Source: Actinomycetota bacterium (GTDB taxonomy: Bacteria; Actinomycetota; Actinomycetes; Streptosporangiales; Streptosporangiaceae). From it: a stretch of DNA of 64,000 nucleotides. The DNA lies in assembly GCA_027314515.1 (NCBI GenBank), contig DAHVAR010000091.1, positions 27,320-91,319 of the forward strand, given 5' to 3'. The position numbers were made by a program, and so were the translations under genes. Shown here piece after piece: positions 49,085 through 57,701 of this stretch. The notes under the pieces are model-generated. The model searched no databases, had not been told where the DNA came from, and saw nothing but the letters and a program-made list of their open reading frames with translations. Position 1 is the stretch's first letter. Each line of letters begins with the position of its first letter.

Positions 49085-49624
49085 TCACCCTACGTTGACG
49101 CCGCACCGCGGCGGCTCGTCGGCCAGCCGGTCCACGGCCTTAGCCAGAGCGTCGAGCGCGGGGCTAGCGGCCGCCAGCGCACGCCGCTGGTGAGCCGGCA
49201 ACGTGGACAGGGCCAGGTGCAGCACGTCCGCGTTGGTGGCCTGCCAGGCGTGTACTGCAGCCCGGCCAGCCTCGGTGGCGGTCAGCTCGACCGCCCGCCG
49301 GTCACCGTCCGCGCCCGACCGGTTCACCATCCCGTGCGCCACCAGGGCATTGACGATCGTGGTCACCGTGTTCGGCCGCATGTGCAGCAGCTGGGCAAGC
49401 TGGCCAGGCCTGCTGCGCGGGTTCTCCGCCAGCGCGGAAAGCAGCTCCAGCTGGGCGACCGCGAGCGGATTGTCCGGATCGGCCACACGAGCTCCCCGGC
49501 GCAGCGCACGGCGGAGCCCGGCGATGCCGTCGGCCAGCCCATCGGGCTGGGCGCGGCCGTCGGCCGTAGCCTCCGTAGCCTCAGCGCTGGTAGCTCGCAA
49601 TCCCGCAACCTCCTGGTCAAACAT
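49085..49624 (-). CDS. MarR family transcriptional regulator
   Basis: The regulator (179 aa from ATG 49624; ATG 49681 would overlap the zf-UBP gene by 8 bases) has the MarR winged helix: LAVAQLELLSALAENPRSRP, GQLAQLLHMRPNTVTTIVNA, LVAHGMVNRSGADGDRRAVE and LTATEAGRAAV. It lies upstream of MmgE/PrpD and the CoA-transferase on the same strand, 49 bases from the former, and is the likely controller of that pair. Confidence 0.88.
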   Translation of the reverse strand: MFDQEVAGLRATSAEATEATADGRAQPDGLADGIAGLRRALRRGARVADPDNPLAVAQLELLSALAENPRSRPGQLAQLLHMRPNTVTTIVNALVAHGMVNRSGADGDRRAVELTATEAGRAAVHAWQATNADVLHLALSTLPAHQRRALAAASPALDALAKAVDRLADEPPRCGVNVG

Positions 49625-49673
49625 ATTGGCTATCCGCACAGTAGGGAAGCACAGGCGCACCCTTGGCCGCGCG

Positions 49674-49973
49674 TCAGACATAGGTCTCATCGACATAACA
49701 CCAGCGCCAGTCCTCGCCTGGCTCGAAGGACTGGACGATCGGATGCCCGATCGCGTGCGCGTGGCCGCGCGCGTGGCGAAGTGGCGAGGAGTCGCAGCAT
49801 CCGACGTGACCGCAGGTGAGGCACAGCCGCAAATGCACCCAGGGAGTACCGAGCCGCAGGCACTCCTCGCAACCCTCCGGAGTCCGAGGCACCACCGGCC
49901 GCACCAGGAGCAAGTGCGGGTCGCGGACTGTCGGCACGGCCGCCTCCGCTTCTCGCCGGTAGCGCGCAGTCAT
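49674..49973 (-). CDS. Small UBP-type zinc finger protein
   Basis: The 99-residue protein is a lone zf-UBP domain: EGCEECLRLGTPWVHLRLCL, TCGHVGCCDSSPLRHARGHA, HPIVQSFEPGEDWRWCYVDE. Cys and His ligands appear in the usual order. In eukaryotes this domain binds the ubiquitin C-terminus; bacterial single-domain copies are frequent in actinobacteria with unknown role. ATG 49973 is chosen since the frame beyond it runs antisense to the start of the FUSC gene. Confidence 0.88.
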   Translation of the reverse strand: MTARYRREAEAAVPTVRDPHLLLVRPVVPRTPEGCEECLRLGTPWVHLRLCLTCGHVGCCDSSPLRHARGHAHAIGHPIVQSFEPGEDWRWCYVDETYV

Positions 49974-50079
49974 CTCCGATGGGATCAAGGCTCTCGCTGG
50001 CGGCCGGTGCCGCACATCGTCAGGGCAGCTAGTTTGATGGCGGCTGCCGCCTAGCTGATTGGGGGATGCCCGGCCGGCC

Positions 50080-53000
50080 ATGAGCCGCCATGCTGGCGCG
50101 AGATGGGTGAGGCGTGCGCGTGAGACCATGCGGCTGAACTCGCGGCCGTTGCGGCGGCCCAAGCCGGGCCAGCTGGGCGGGGCTGCCCGCGCAGTCGCTC
50201 AGCGTGCGCCCGAGACCCTCATGGTCGTCCGGTATCGCGCGCAGCCGACGGTGGTCACGATCTTCAGGCTCGCCAGTACTGCCATGCTGGCGTACCTGCT
50301 CGCACTGCTGCTGCCGGTCGTCACTCCCCGGCCGGTGCTCGCGCCGCTGACGGCGCTGCTGGTGGCCCAGGTCACCCTCTTCCACACCGTGCACAGCGCG
50401 ATCCAGCGCGTAGTCGCCGTGGTGGCCGGCGTGCTGCTTGCGCTGGGCCTGTCGGCCTGGCTCGGCTTCACCTGGTGGAGCCTCACGATCACCATCGCGA
50501 TCGCACTCGCCGTCGGCTATGCGCTGCGCCTGGGCGATACCGTGCTCGAAGTACCCATCAGCGCAATGCTGATCTTGTCAGTGACCACTGAGCGCTCGGC
50601 CGCGTACGGACGGGTCGCAGAGACGATGGTCGGTGCTGCTGCCGGGCTGCTCGCGGGGCTGATATTCGCCCGGCCCAAAGTGCAGCCTGCCGCCGAGGCC
50701 CTGGACGAACTGTGCAAAAAGCTGGCCGGCCTGCTCGCCGAGATGTCCACGGGCCTCCGCGAGGGATCTGTAACTCAGCACGCGCACGGCTGGCTGGCGC
50801 AGGCCCGGTCGCTGGACGGCGAGATCCACCGGGTGGACGAGGCACTCCGGCACGCAGAGGAGAGCGTGCGGCTCAATCCGCGGCGGGTGCTGCTTCCCGA
50901 GGTCGGGACCGACCTGCCCGGCGGCCTGGAAACCCTGGAGCATGCGGCGATGACCGTGCGGCTGCTCGCCCGGCTGCTGGCGGACAGCGTACGGATTCCG
51001 AGCGGTCAGGGCCCCGCGCACGACGAGCGGATACGCCTGAGGCTTGCGACAGTGCTCACGGAGCTTGCGGCGGCGGTGCGGGTCTATGGTCGCCTGGCCC
51101 TCGAGCATGATCCATGCCGGCGGCATGTGTTCGAGACGGACCTGCGGCGCCATCTCGGCGATGCGGAGGCGCGGCAGGACCAGCTCAACGAGTTGCTGAG
51201 CACTGATCCGGCCGCCGATCCGGCTGGCTGGCCCCTGCGCGGGGAGCTGGTCAGCCACCTGGAGCGCCTTCGTACCGAGGTCAAGACCGGGATCAGGACC
51301 AGTAATCAATACCGTAAACGCCCGCGCTCGGGGCGATCCAAGCGGGCCGGACGACCGCCCCGTAGCCGGAAGACTACAATTGGTAACCGATTAGCGCGAG
51401 GGAAGTTCTGGTCTCGTCAGGAGTCCGTCACGATGACCCATCGCGACGATGCAGCAAACGTCCAGCCCAGAGCGCTCCGCAAGCTGCTGATGCTCTCGCT
51501 GCTGCTCACCCAGCAGGAGGATCAGGGCCGCATTCTGCAACTGGTGGCCAAGGCGACGCAGGCGCTGGCCGAGTGCCGGACCGAAGGCATCCTCCTTGAC
51601 CGGGTGTGGCAGGATATCGGCCGCCGTGACGACCGGGGCCAGATTCCGGCGGCTGACGTGCGATGCGCGGCGCTGCCCGCTCATGGCGCCCCGGTTGACT
51701 GCGCAGGGCGCGCGTGGGCGTGGGCCTACCCCGTTCCGGCGGCCTGCGGCATGGCGGGATGCCTCGTCGTCAGCGCGGAACGCGAGCCAGCGCAGGGTGA
51801 GCGCTTCCTGCTGCAGTCCCTGGCCGAGCATGCCGGCGTCGCCCTGGCCAGCGCGCGGCTGCATGCTCGGGAGCGGGCCCAGGCGGCTGAGTTGCGCGCC
51901 GCAAATCTGGCAATGCGCCGCAGCATGGACATTCACGACCGGCTGACCCAGGTGGCGCTGCGCGGCGAGGGGGAGGAGGGAATCGCCAGGGCGCTCTACG
52001 AGCTGACCGAACATCCGGCCGGCATCGAGGACTCGTTTGGCAACCTCATCGCGTGGGCTGGCCCTGGCCAACCGGGTTCGTGCGGGCAAGGCAGCGCGGA
52101 GAGCCGGAATCGGCTGCTGGGGCAGGTGATGGACGCCTCGGGTCCGGTCAGGGACGGTGACCTGCTGATCTCGGTGGCGCGGCTGGCAGGCACCCCGGTG
52201 GGCGTGCTGATCCTGGCGGATCCCGACCGGACTGCAGGGGAGGCGGAGCGGGTGGCGATCGAGCATGCCACGACCGTGCTCGCCATGGAGGTCGCGCGGC
52301 TGCAGACGGTGAGCGAGTCACGCGCCAGGGCGCGCAGCAGCCTGGTACTTGAGCTCATTATCGGCGAGGAGGGACCAGGCGTGGTCAACCGGGCTCAGGC
52401 GCTCGGCTACGACCTTGGCAGGCCGCACCGTGTAGTCGCGCTTGAAACCTGCCCCGGTGCGGGCGAGATGCCGGAGACCGATGTCTTCCTGGACGCTGTC
52501 AGGAGAGCAGCGACCGCGCACCGGGCAGGTTCGCTGCTTGCCGCCCGGCCGAACGACGTGATCTTGCTGGCCGACACGGAGCCGAGCTGGCAGGGCTTCC
52601 AGGCCGCCGTCGTTAGCGAATCGCACGGCGCGCACTGCCGCATCGGGGTAGGCGGGCGCTGCCATGAGGTAGCCGACTTCCCCCGCTCCTACCGGGAAGC
52701 GCAGCTTGCGCTGCGCATTCAGATGGCCGTCGGCGGCGCGGGCCAGGTAACGCTGTTTGACGATCTCGGCGTCTACCAGGTGCTGGCTACTGGCACCGAC
52801 GCCGCCGCGATGGAATCGTTCGCTCGCGGCTGGCTCGGCGCTCTGCTGGATTACGACGGCCTGCACGGTGCGCAACTCGTCCGGACGCTGAGCGAGTACC
52901 TGGACCGGGGCGGCAGCTATGAGTCGACTTCCACCGCGTTGTCGGTGCATCGCAGCACGCTCAAGTACCGGCTAAGGCGCATTCGCGAGGTATCGGGATA

Positions 53001-53085
53001 CGACCTCAGCAGTCCAGATACCCAGTTCAACCTGCAGCTGGCGACTCGGGCATGGCGGACGCTGGAGGCACTGCGCAGTGCCTGA
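50080..53085 (+). CDS. FUSC membrane domain fused to a GAF-PucR regulator
   Basis: One uninterrupted frame of about 1001 residues. The first part (about 55-215) has six or so helices of the FUSC/aromatic acid exporter type, with VLAPLTALLVAQVTLFHTVH, followed by a soluble helical region to about 400. A basic linker (QYRKRPRSGRSKRAGR) leads to a GAF-like domain from about 460. A CdaR/PucR central domain and the PucR C-terminal helix-turn-helix with VHRSTLKYRLRRIREVSGYD follow. At ATG 51433 (residue 452) AGGAG lies 8 bases upstream, so a separate PucR protein could also be made. The FUSC start is uncertain (50059, 50080 or 50128). It may be a membrane-tethered regulator or two genes joined by stop loss. 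Confidence 0.75.
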   Translation: MSRHAGARWVRRARETMRLNSRPLRRPKPGQLGGAARAVAQRAPETLMVVRYRAQPTVVTIFRLASTAMLAYLLALLLPVVTPRPVLAPLTALLVAQVTLFHTVHSAIQRVVAVVAGVLLALGLSAWLGFTWWSLTITIAIALAVGYALRLGDTVLEVPISAMLILSVTTERSAAYGRVAETMVGAAAGLLAGLIFARPKVQPAAEALDELCKKLAGLLAEMSTGLREGSVTQHAHGWLAQARSLDGEIHRVDEALRHAEESVRLNPRRVLLPEVGTDLPGGLETLEHAAMTVRLLARLLADSVRIPSGQGPAHDERIRLRLATVLTELAAAVRVYGRLALEHDPCRRHVFETDLRRHLGDAEARQDQLNELLSTDPAADPAGWPLRGELVSHLERLRTEVKTGIRTSNQYRKRPRSGRSKRAGRPPRSRKTTIGNRLARGKFWSRQESVTMTHRDDAANVQPRALRKLLMLSLLLTQQEDQGRILQLVAKATQALAECRTEGILLDRVWQDIGRRDDRGQIPAADVRCAALPAHGAPVDCAGRAWAWAYPVPAACGMAGCLVVSAEREPAQGERFLLQSLAEHAGVALASARLHARERAQAAELRAANLAMRRSMDIHDRLTQVALRGEGEEGIARALYELTEHPAGIEDSFGNLIAWAGPGQPGSCGQGSAESRNRLLGQVMDASGPVRDGDLLISVARLAGTPVGVLILADPDRTAGEAERVAIEHATTVLAMEVARLQTVSESRARARSSLVLELIIGEEGPGVVNRAQALGYDLGRPHRVVALETCPGAGEMPETDVFLDAVRRAATAHRAGSLLAARPNDVILLADTEPSWQGFQAAVVSESHGAHCRIGVGGRCHEVADFPRSYREAQLALRIQMAVGGAGQVTLFDDLGVYQVLATGTDAAAMESFARGWLGALLDYDGLHGAQLVRTLSEYLDRGGSYESTSTALSVHRSTLKYRLRRIREVSGYDLSSPDTQFNLQLATRAWRTLEALRSA

Positions 53086-53205
53086 CCAGGCCTGTTCGAG
53101 GGCTAGTCCGGCCAGGACAGCAGGTTAGCCCGGACAGGACGGTGCGCGCCGGCGCCGGGATCGCCGATGCTGAGGCGATCACTGCTACGAAGCGAGGTGC
53201 ATGCG

Positions 53206-53964
53206 ATGAGCTTCAGCTTTGACTCGCAGACCTACGTGCGTGATCTGGAAGAGCAACTGAGGCTGATCTTGTTCGGCGCGGGCGGCGCGGGCGGCGCGGG
53301 CGAAGCGCCGGACGCGGAGGCAGCTGTGCTGCTGGTGCGGGGTGCGCTGGCCGACGGGGATCGACCGAGGGCCGCTTCGCTGGCCCGGTCGACACAGCAG
53401 CTAGCCGAGGCCAGGCCGGGTCACCGCGACCTGGCGGCCGCCGCCGCTCATGCCCGCGGCCTGATTGACCGGGACTCGGCCTGCCTGGAAGTGGCGGCCA
53501 GCACCTACGCGGCTCCGCTGGCACGGGCGAAGGCGGCCGAGGACGCCGGAGTCGCCTGGGCTGGCCAGGGCAACCGGGACAACGCGGTGGCCTGGCTGCG
53601 TGAGGCCTATGCGCAGTATGAGCAACTAGGCACGGCTGGCGCGATGGCCCGGGTCAGGTCACAGCTGCGAGCGGCCGGGGTAAGGCGGAACCACTGGAAA
53701 CGCGCCGATAAGCCTGCCTACGGCTGGGAGAGCCTGACCGAGACCGAGCAGCGAATCGCGGACCTGGTTGCCCGTGGGCTCAGCAACCGGCAGGTGGCGG
53801 GCCGGCTGTTCCTGAGCACGCACACCGTCGCGTTCCATCTCCGGCATATCTACTGGAAGCTCGACGTCAACTCACGCGTCCAGCTGGCCAGGCTGGCAGC
53901 CGAGCAGGCGCAGATGGAGTCAGCGTTAACCACCCCGCCGGGGGAATGTATGCCCGGTGGATGA
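53206..53964 (+). CDS. LuxR-type regulator resembling the C-terminus of a LAL protein
   Basis: The 252-residue protein has TPR-like helices (ASLARSTQQLAEARPGHRDL, VAWLREAYAQYEQLGTAGAM) and a LuxR helix-turn-helix: SLTETEQRIADLVARGLSNR, QVAGRLFLSTHTVAFHLRHI, YWKLDVNSRVQLARL. This equals the end of the large ATPase-containing LAL regulators; no ATPase domain is present. ATG 53206 has GAGGTG upstream. A Gly-Ala repeat (residues 26-32) follows the first helix. It lies 62 bases ahead of dnaK, so it may take part in heat-shock control. Confidence 0.82.
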   Translation: MSFSFDSQTYVRDLEEQLRLILFGAGGAGGAGEAPDAEAAVLLVRGALADGDRPRAASLARSTQQLAEARPGHRDLAAAAAHARGLIDRDSACLEVAASTYAAPLARAKAAEDAGVAWAGQGNRDNAVAWLREAYAQYEQLGTAGAMARVRSQLRAAGVRRNHWKRADKPAYGWESLTETEQRIADLVARGLSNRQVAGRLFLSTHTVAFHLRHIYWKLDVNSRVQLARLAAEQAQMESALTTPPGECMPGG

Positions 53965-53969
53965 GCCTA

Positions 53970-54003
53970 GTTCGGCCCCTTGGGAGGTTCGGCCCGTTGG
54001 GAG
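53970..54003 (+). repeat. 17-bp tandem repeat upstream of dnaK
   Basis: GTTCGGCCCCTTGGGAG (53970-53986) is followed at once by GTTCGGCCCGTTGGGAG (53987-54003), one base different. They fill the luxR-dnaK gap 22 bases before dnaK. I see no HAIR (CTTGAGT/ACTCAAG) or CIRCE element, so these copies are the best operator candidate. Confidence 0.7.
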
Positions 54004-54025
54004 CTAAGACGCTCAGGAGGTAGGG

Positions 54026-55894
54026 ATGGCAAGGGCAGTCGGCATCGATCTCGGCACCACCAACTCGGTGATCGCGGCAACGGAGGACGGGAAGCCGACG
54101 GTCATCCCGAATGCGGAAGGATCGCGGACAACCCCCTCGGTGGTGGCATTCACGCCGCAGGGAGAGCGGCTGGTGGGGCAGCTGGCGCGACGGCAGGCGA
54201 TCCTGAATCCGAAGGGAACGATCTACTCAGCCAAGCGATTCATCGGGCGGCGCTTCAGCGAAGTCCACAGCGAGCTCGCTGCGGTCTCCTACGATGTCGT
54301 GGTCGGCCCCGATGACGCGGCCCGGTTCAAGATCGGTGACAAGCTCTACGCGCCGGAGGAGATTTCTGCCCGCGTGCTGCGTAAGCTCGCCGAGGACGCC
54401 GCGAAGTTCCTCGGGGAGAAGGTCACCGAGGCAGTTGTCACCGTTCCTGCCTACTTCAACGACGCACAGCGCCAGGCGACCAAGGATGCCGGCCGGATCG
54501 CCGGGCTCGAGGTGCTGCGGATCATCAACGAGCCGACCGCTGCCGCGCTTGCCTACGGTCTGGACAAGAAGGGCAACGAAACCGTCCTGGTCTTCGACCT
54601 CGGCGGCGGAACGTTCGATGTGAGCATCCTCGATATCGGCGAAGGTGTCGTGGAGGTGCGAGCCACGGCCGGCGACACGCACCTCGGCGGTGACGACTTC
54701 GACCGCAGGCTCGTCGACCACCTCGCCGACGAATTTCAGCGCGACAACGGCATCGACCTGCGAGCGGATCCGCAGGCGCTGCAACGCCTCTTCGAAGCAG
54801 CCGAGAAGGCTAAGGTCGAGCTGTCCGCGGTCACCCAGACGACGGTCAGCCTGCCCTTCATCACCGCGGACGCATCCGGGCCGAAGCACCTGAACACCAC
54901 GATCATGCGCTCGACGTTCGAGCAGATGACGGCTGACCTGGTGGAGCGCACCGTCGGTCCGGTCAAGCAGGCACTCGGCGACGCCAAGCTCAGCGCCAGC
55001 GACATCGACGAAGTCATCCTCGTCGGCGGCGCCACCAGGATGCCGGCCGTGCAGGACCAGGTGCGCCGGCTGACCGGCGGCAAAGACCCGAACATGACCG
55101 TCAACCCGGATGAGGTGGTGGCACTCGGCGCGGCCGTCCAGGCTGCGGTGCTCAAGGGCGAGGTCAAGGACGTCCTGCTGCTCGATGTCACGCCGCTGTC
55201 GCTTGGCATCGAGACTCTCGGCGGCGTGCTGACGAAGATCATCGAGCGCAACACCACCATCCCCGCCCGGCGGACCGAGGTGTTCAGCACTGCCGAAGAC
55301 AACCAGTCGGCGGTCGACGTCGTCGTCCTGCAAGGCGAGCGGGAACGGGCGGCGGACAACCGGGCTCTTGGCCGCTTCAGGCTCGAGAACATCCGGCCTG
55401 CCCCGCGGGGAACGCCGCATATCGAGGTCACCTTCGACATCGACGCCAACGGCATTCTCAACGTCTCGGCACGGGACAAGGACACCGGGGCTGAGCAGCG
55501 CATCACCATCAGCGAGAGCTCCAACCTGGACCAGGCAGAGGTCGAGCGCATGGTCAGCGATGCCGAACAGCACCGTGAGGAGGACCGGCGGTTGCGCGAG
55601 CTGACCGATGCGCGGAATGAACTGGACACCCTTACGCACCGGATCCAGACCCTGCTCGCGGGTCGCGCCGACACGCTGCCTGTGCACGAGAAGGCCAGGG
55701 CGGAGGGCATGGTCGAGCAAGCACAGCAGGCGCTGAAGCAGGACACCCCGATCGAGCGAGTCCGTGTCCTGAACGCCGAGCTGGCGCAACTGTTCCAGAG
55801 CCTCAGCGCGCAGCCTGCGCCCAACGTCCAGGAAACGCCGCCACTGTCCAGCGACGAGGAAGTCATCGACGCCGAGTACAGCACCGATGAGTGA
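54026..55894 (+). CDS. dnaK: Chaperone protein DnaK (Hsp70)
   Basis: The 622-residue chaperone has the actin-fold ATPase with [58 protein letters not shown] and [14 protein letters not shown]. The linker region [19 protein letters not shown] and a substrate domain with the C-terminal lid end in [12 protein letters not shown]. The usual length and motifs are intact. GGAGG lies 8 bases before ATG 54026. The next gene, grpE, overlaps by 8 bases. It leads the operon dnaK-grpE-dnaJ-cbpM-clpB, acting in protein folding and disaggregation. Confidence 0.98.
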   Translation: MARAVGIDLGTTNSVIAATEDGKPTVIPNAEGSRTTPSVVAFTPQGERLVGQLARRQAILNPKGTIYSAKRFIGRRFSEVHSELAAVSYDVVVGPDDAARFKIGDKLYAPEEISARVLRKLAEDAAKFLGEKVTEAVVTVPAYFNDAQRQATKDAGRIAGLEVLRIINEPTAAALAYGLDKKGNETVLVFDLGGGTFDVSILDIGEGVVEVRATAGDTHLGGDDFDRRLVDHLADEFQRDNGIDLRADPQALQRLFEAAEKAKVELSAVTQTTVSLPFITADASGPKHLNTTIMRSTFEQMTADLVERTVGPVKQALGDAKLSASDIDEVILVGGATRMPAVQDQVRRLTGGKDPNMTVNPDEVVALGAAVQAAVLKGEVKDVLLLDVTPLSLGIETLGGVLTKIIERNTTIPARRTEVFSTAEDNQSAVDVVVLQGERERAADNRALGRFRLENIRPAPRGTPHIEVTFDIDANGILNVSARDKDTGAEQRITISESSNLDQAEVERMVSDAEQHREEDRRLRELTDARNELDTLTHRIQTLLAGRADTLPVHEKARAEGMVEQAQQALKQDTPIERVRVLNAELAQLFQSLSAQPAPNVQETPPLSSDEEVIDAEYSTDE

Positions 55895-56456
55895 GAGCGG
55901 TAACGGTTCAGGGCCCGGCCCGCAAGTCCGGTCATCGTCGCCCGAGCAGTCGGCCGCGGGAGAGTCGGCCGCGGGAGAGCCGGCCGCGGGAGAGCCGGCC
56001 GCCCCGGAAGCGCTCGCGGCTGCCGAGGCGAGAATCGCCGAGCTTGAGGACCTGCGGCTGCGCGCGCTGGCCGATCTGGACAACACGCGTAAGAAAAATG
56101 CCAGCATGGTCAGCCGGGCGGAGGCCGAGGCCCGGGCGAGAGTAGCGCTGCAATGGCTGCCCGTCGTCGACAACCTCGAGCGGGCCCTCGCGCACGCCGA
56201 CGCCGATCCCGGCTCCATCGTGGACGGGATCAACGCGATCCGGAATCAGGCCGTCGGCGTGCTCGCGCAGCTCGGCTACCCGCGCCGCGACGACGACCTC
56301 GGGGCTGAGTTTGACCCGGCGCGGCACGAGGCCATCGCGTCGCGTGAGGATCCGTCCGCACCCGAGGGCTCGATCGTCGAAGTCGTCGCACCCGCCTACG
56401 GAGAGGGAGACCGCCAGCTCCGGCCCGCCCAGGTAGTTGTCGCCAGGTCGGGCTGA
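55887..56456 (+). CDS. grpE: Nucleotide exchange factor GrpE
   Basis: The 189-residue protein has a disordered N-terminus with the pentapeptide [10 protein letters not shown] repeated, a coiled coil ([20 protein letters not shown]) and the beta domain with [20 protein letters not shown] and [20 protein letters not shown]. GrpE releases ADP from DnaK. The start overlaps the dnaK stop by 8 bases and the TGA stop shares a base with the dnaJ ATG (TGATG). The repeat region is 15-bp tandem DNA (55950-56003). Confidence 0.95.
   Translation: MSESGNGSGPGPQVRSSSPEQSAAGESAAGEPAAGEPAAPEALAAAEARIAELEDLRLRALADLDNTRKKNASMVSRAEAEARARVALQWLPVVDNLERALAHADADPGSIVDGINAIRNQAVGVLAQLGYPRRDDDLGAEFDPARHEAIASREDPSAPEGSIVEVVAPAYGEGDRQLRPAQVVVARSG
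55950..56003. repeat. 15-bp tandem repeat inside grpE
   Basis: Units TCGGCCGCGGGAGAG (55950-55964 and 55965-55979) and CCGGCCGCGGGAGAG (55980-55994), followed by a partial unit, encode S/P-A-A-G-E repeats in the disordered N-terminus of GrpE. In-frame length change would be tolerated. Confidence 0.85.
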
Positions 56457-57403
56457 TGGCGGCCGGCCGGGACTTCTACCAGATCCTGGGCGTGCCGCGC
56501 GATGCCAGCCAGGACGAGATCCGGCGCGCCTACCGCAAGCTTGCTCGCTCGCATCACCCGGACATCAACTCAGACCCGGCCGCAGAAGAGCGGTTCAAGG
56601 ACATCTCAGAGGCCTACGACATTCTGTCCGACCCGCAGACCCGGCGCCGCTACGACGCGTTCGGGCCGGACTTCCGGCAGGCGCCGCCGGACGTCGACGC
56701 CGACGCCTGGCGCCGGGCTCAGGCTGGTGCCGGCGCCAGGGCCCGCGCGGGCGCGCGAGCAGGCCGCGGCGGCCCGTCCGGCTTCGAGCCTGGCGAGGAG
56801 ATCGACCTCGAGGATCTGCTCGGCGGCCTGTTCGGCGGCCGGGCGCGGCGCGGCTTTGGCCCGGTTCCCGGCGCTGACCAGACAGCCGAGATAGAGATCT
56901 CGCTCGAGGACACCTACCATGGCGCGCGCAAAACCATCTCGCTGGCCGGGCCGGGCGGAATGCGGAATCTTCAGGTCACCATCCCGCCCGGTGTGACGGA
57001 CGGGCAGCGGATCCGGCTGGCGGGCCAGGGCGGCCGCGGCAGCGACGGGGCCCGGCCGGGTGACCTTTACCTGGTGGTCCGGATAGCGCCGCACCGGCAA
57101 TACCGGCTGGACGGCCGCGACCTGCACGTGGATCTCAGGCTGGCACCGTGGGAGGCTGCGCTGGGCACCCGCGTAGCAGTTCCGACGCCTGGCGGCGAAG
57201 CCACCGTAGAGGTGCCGCCGGCCACCTCGTGCGGTCGCCGGCTTCGGCTTGCGGGCCGCGGCCTGCCCAATCCGAAGGGCAAACCCGGCGATCTGCTCGC
57301 CGAGGCGCGGATCGTCGTCCCGGCGAAGCTCTCCCAGGCAGAGCGGGAACTGTTCGCGCAACTGGCATCCGTCTCTGACTTTGACCCGAGGAGAGGCCGA
57401 TGA
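56456..57403 (+). CDS. cbpA: Type B J-domain co-chaperone (DnaJ/CbpA)
   Basis: The 315-residue protein has an N-terminal J domain, [20 protein letters not shown], with HHPDIN carrying the HPD motif that stimulates DnaK ATPase. A Gly/Arg/Ala-rich region (about 80-115) follows, then the two C-terminal beta domains with [14 protein letters not shown] and [12 protein letters not shown]. The zinc-finger (CxxCxGxG) of DnaJ type A is absent, so it is CbpA-like. That agrees with the next gene, a CbpM-type modulator. ATGA overlap with cbpM implies coupled translation. Confidence 0.93.
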   Translation: MAAGRDFYQILGVPRDASQDEIRRAYRKLARSHHPDINSDPAAEERFKDISEAYDILSDPQTRRRYDAFGPDFRQAPPDVDADAWRRAQAGAGARARAGARAGRGGPSGFEPGEEIDLEDLLGGLFGGRARRGFGPVPGADQTAEIEISLEDTYHGARKTISLAGPGGMRNLQVTIPPGVTDGQRIRLAGQGGRGSDGARPGDLYLVVRIAPHRQYRLDGRDLHVDLRLAPWEAALGTRVAVPTPGGEATVEVPPATSCGRRLRLAGRGLPNPKGKPGDLLAEARIVVPAKLSQAERELFAQLASVSDFDPRRGR

Positions 57404-57696
57404 CATACGCGCTGGTCCGGCCGAACCTGCTCGACCTGGGAACTTTCGCCGCAGCAGCCGGCCTGCACCCGGACCTGGTCCGCCGGCTGGTCGCACTCGG
57501 CATGCTCGAGGCGTCCTGCGATGCCTGCGGTGACTGGTGGTTCGCTCCCGGCCAGCTCGCGGTCGTGGCCCGGATCCAGCGGCTGCGCGCGGGCCTCAGC
57601 CTCAACTACGCGGCCGTCGGTCTCGTGCTCGACCTGCTGGACCGGATAACGGAGCTAGAGGCCGCGCTGCGGCGCGCCCAGCGTGCGGGAGGGTGA
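57400..57696 (+). CDS. cbpM: Chaperone modulator CbpM-like (MerR-like)
   Basis: The 98-residue protein matches Cbp[51 protein letters not shown], and the signature [20 protein letters not shown] with a final helix. CbpM binds and inhibits the CbpA J domain. Actinobacterial dnaK operons normally carry hspR, a MerR-type repressor, at this position; here the Cys pair (CDACG) and short C-terminus differ from HspR, although a common origin is likely. ATG 57400 overlaps the J-protein stop (ATGA). Whether it binds DNA cannot be told. Confidence 0.82.
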   Translation: MTYALVRPNLLDLGTFAAAAGLHPDLVRRLVALGMLEASCDACGDWWFAPGQLAVVARIQRLRAGLSLNYAAVGLVLDLLDRITELEAALRRAQRAGG

Positions 57697-57701
57697 CCGC
57701 G

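Noticed and set aside
53965..54025. HAIR or CIRCE operator in front of dnaK
   Set aside because: Neither CTTGAGT-N7-ACTCAAG nor TTAGCACTC-N9-GAGTGCTAA is present, even with several mismatches allowed.
54227..56233. 668-codon leftward frame opposite dnaK and grpE
   Set aside because: Shadow of two unmistakable chaperone genes; composition is Asp/Val/Leu-rich filler typical of the antisense of well-biased codons.
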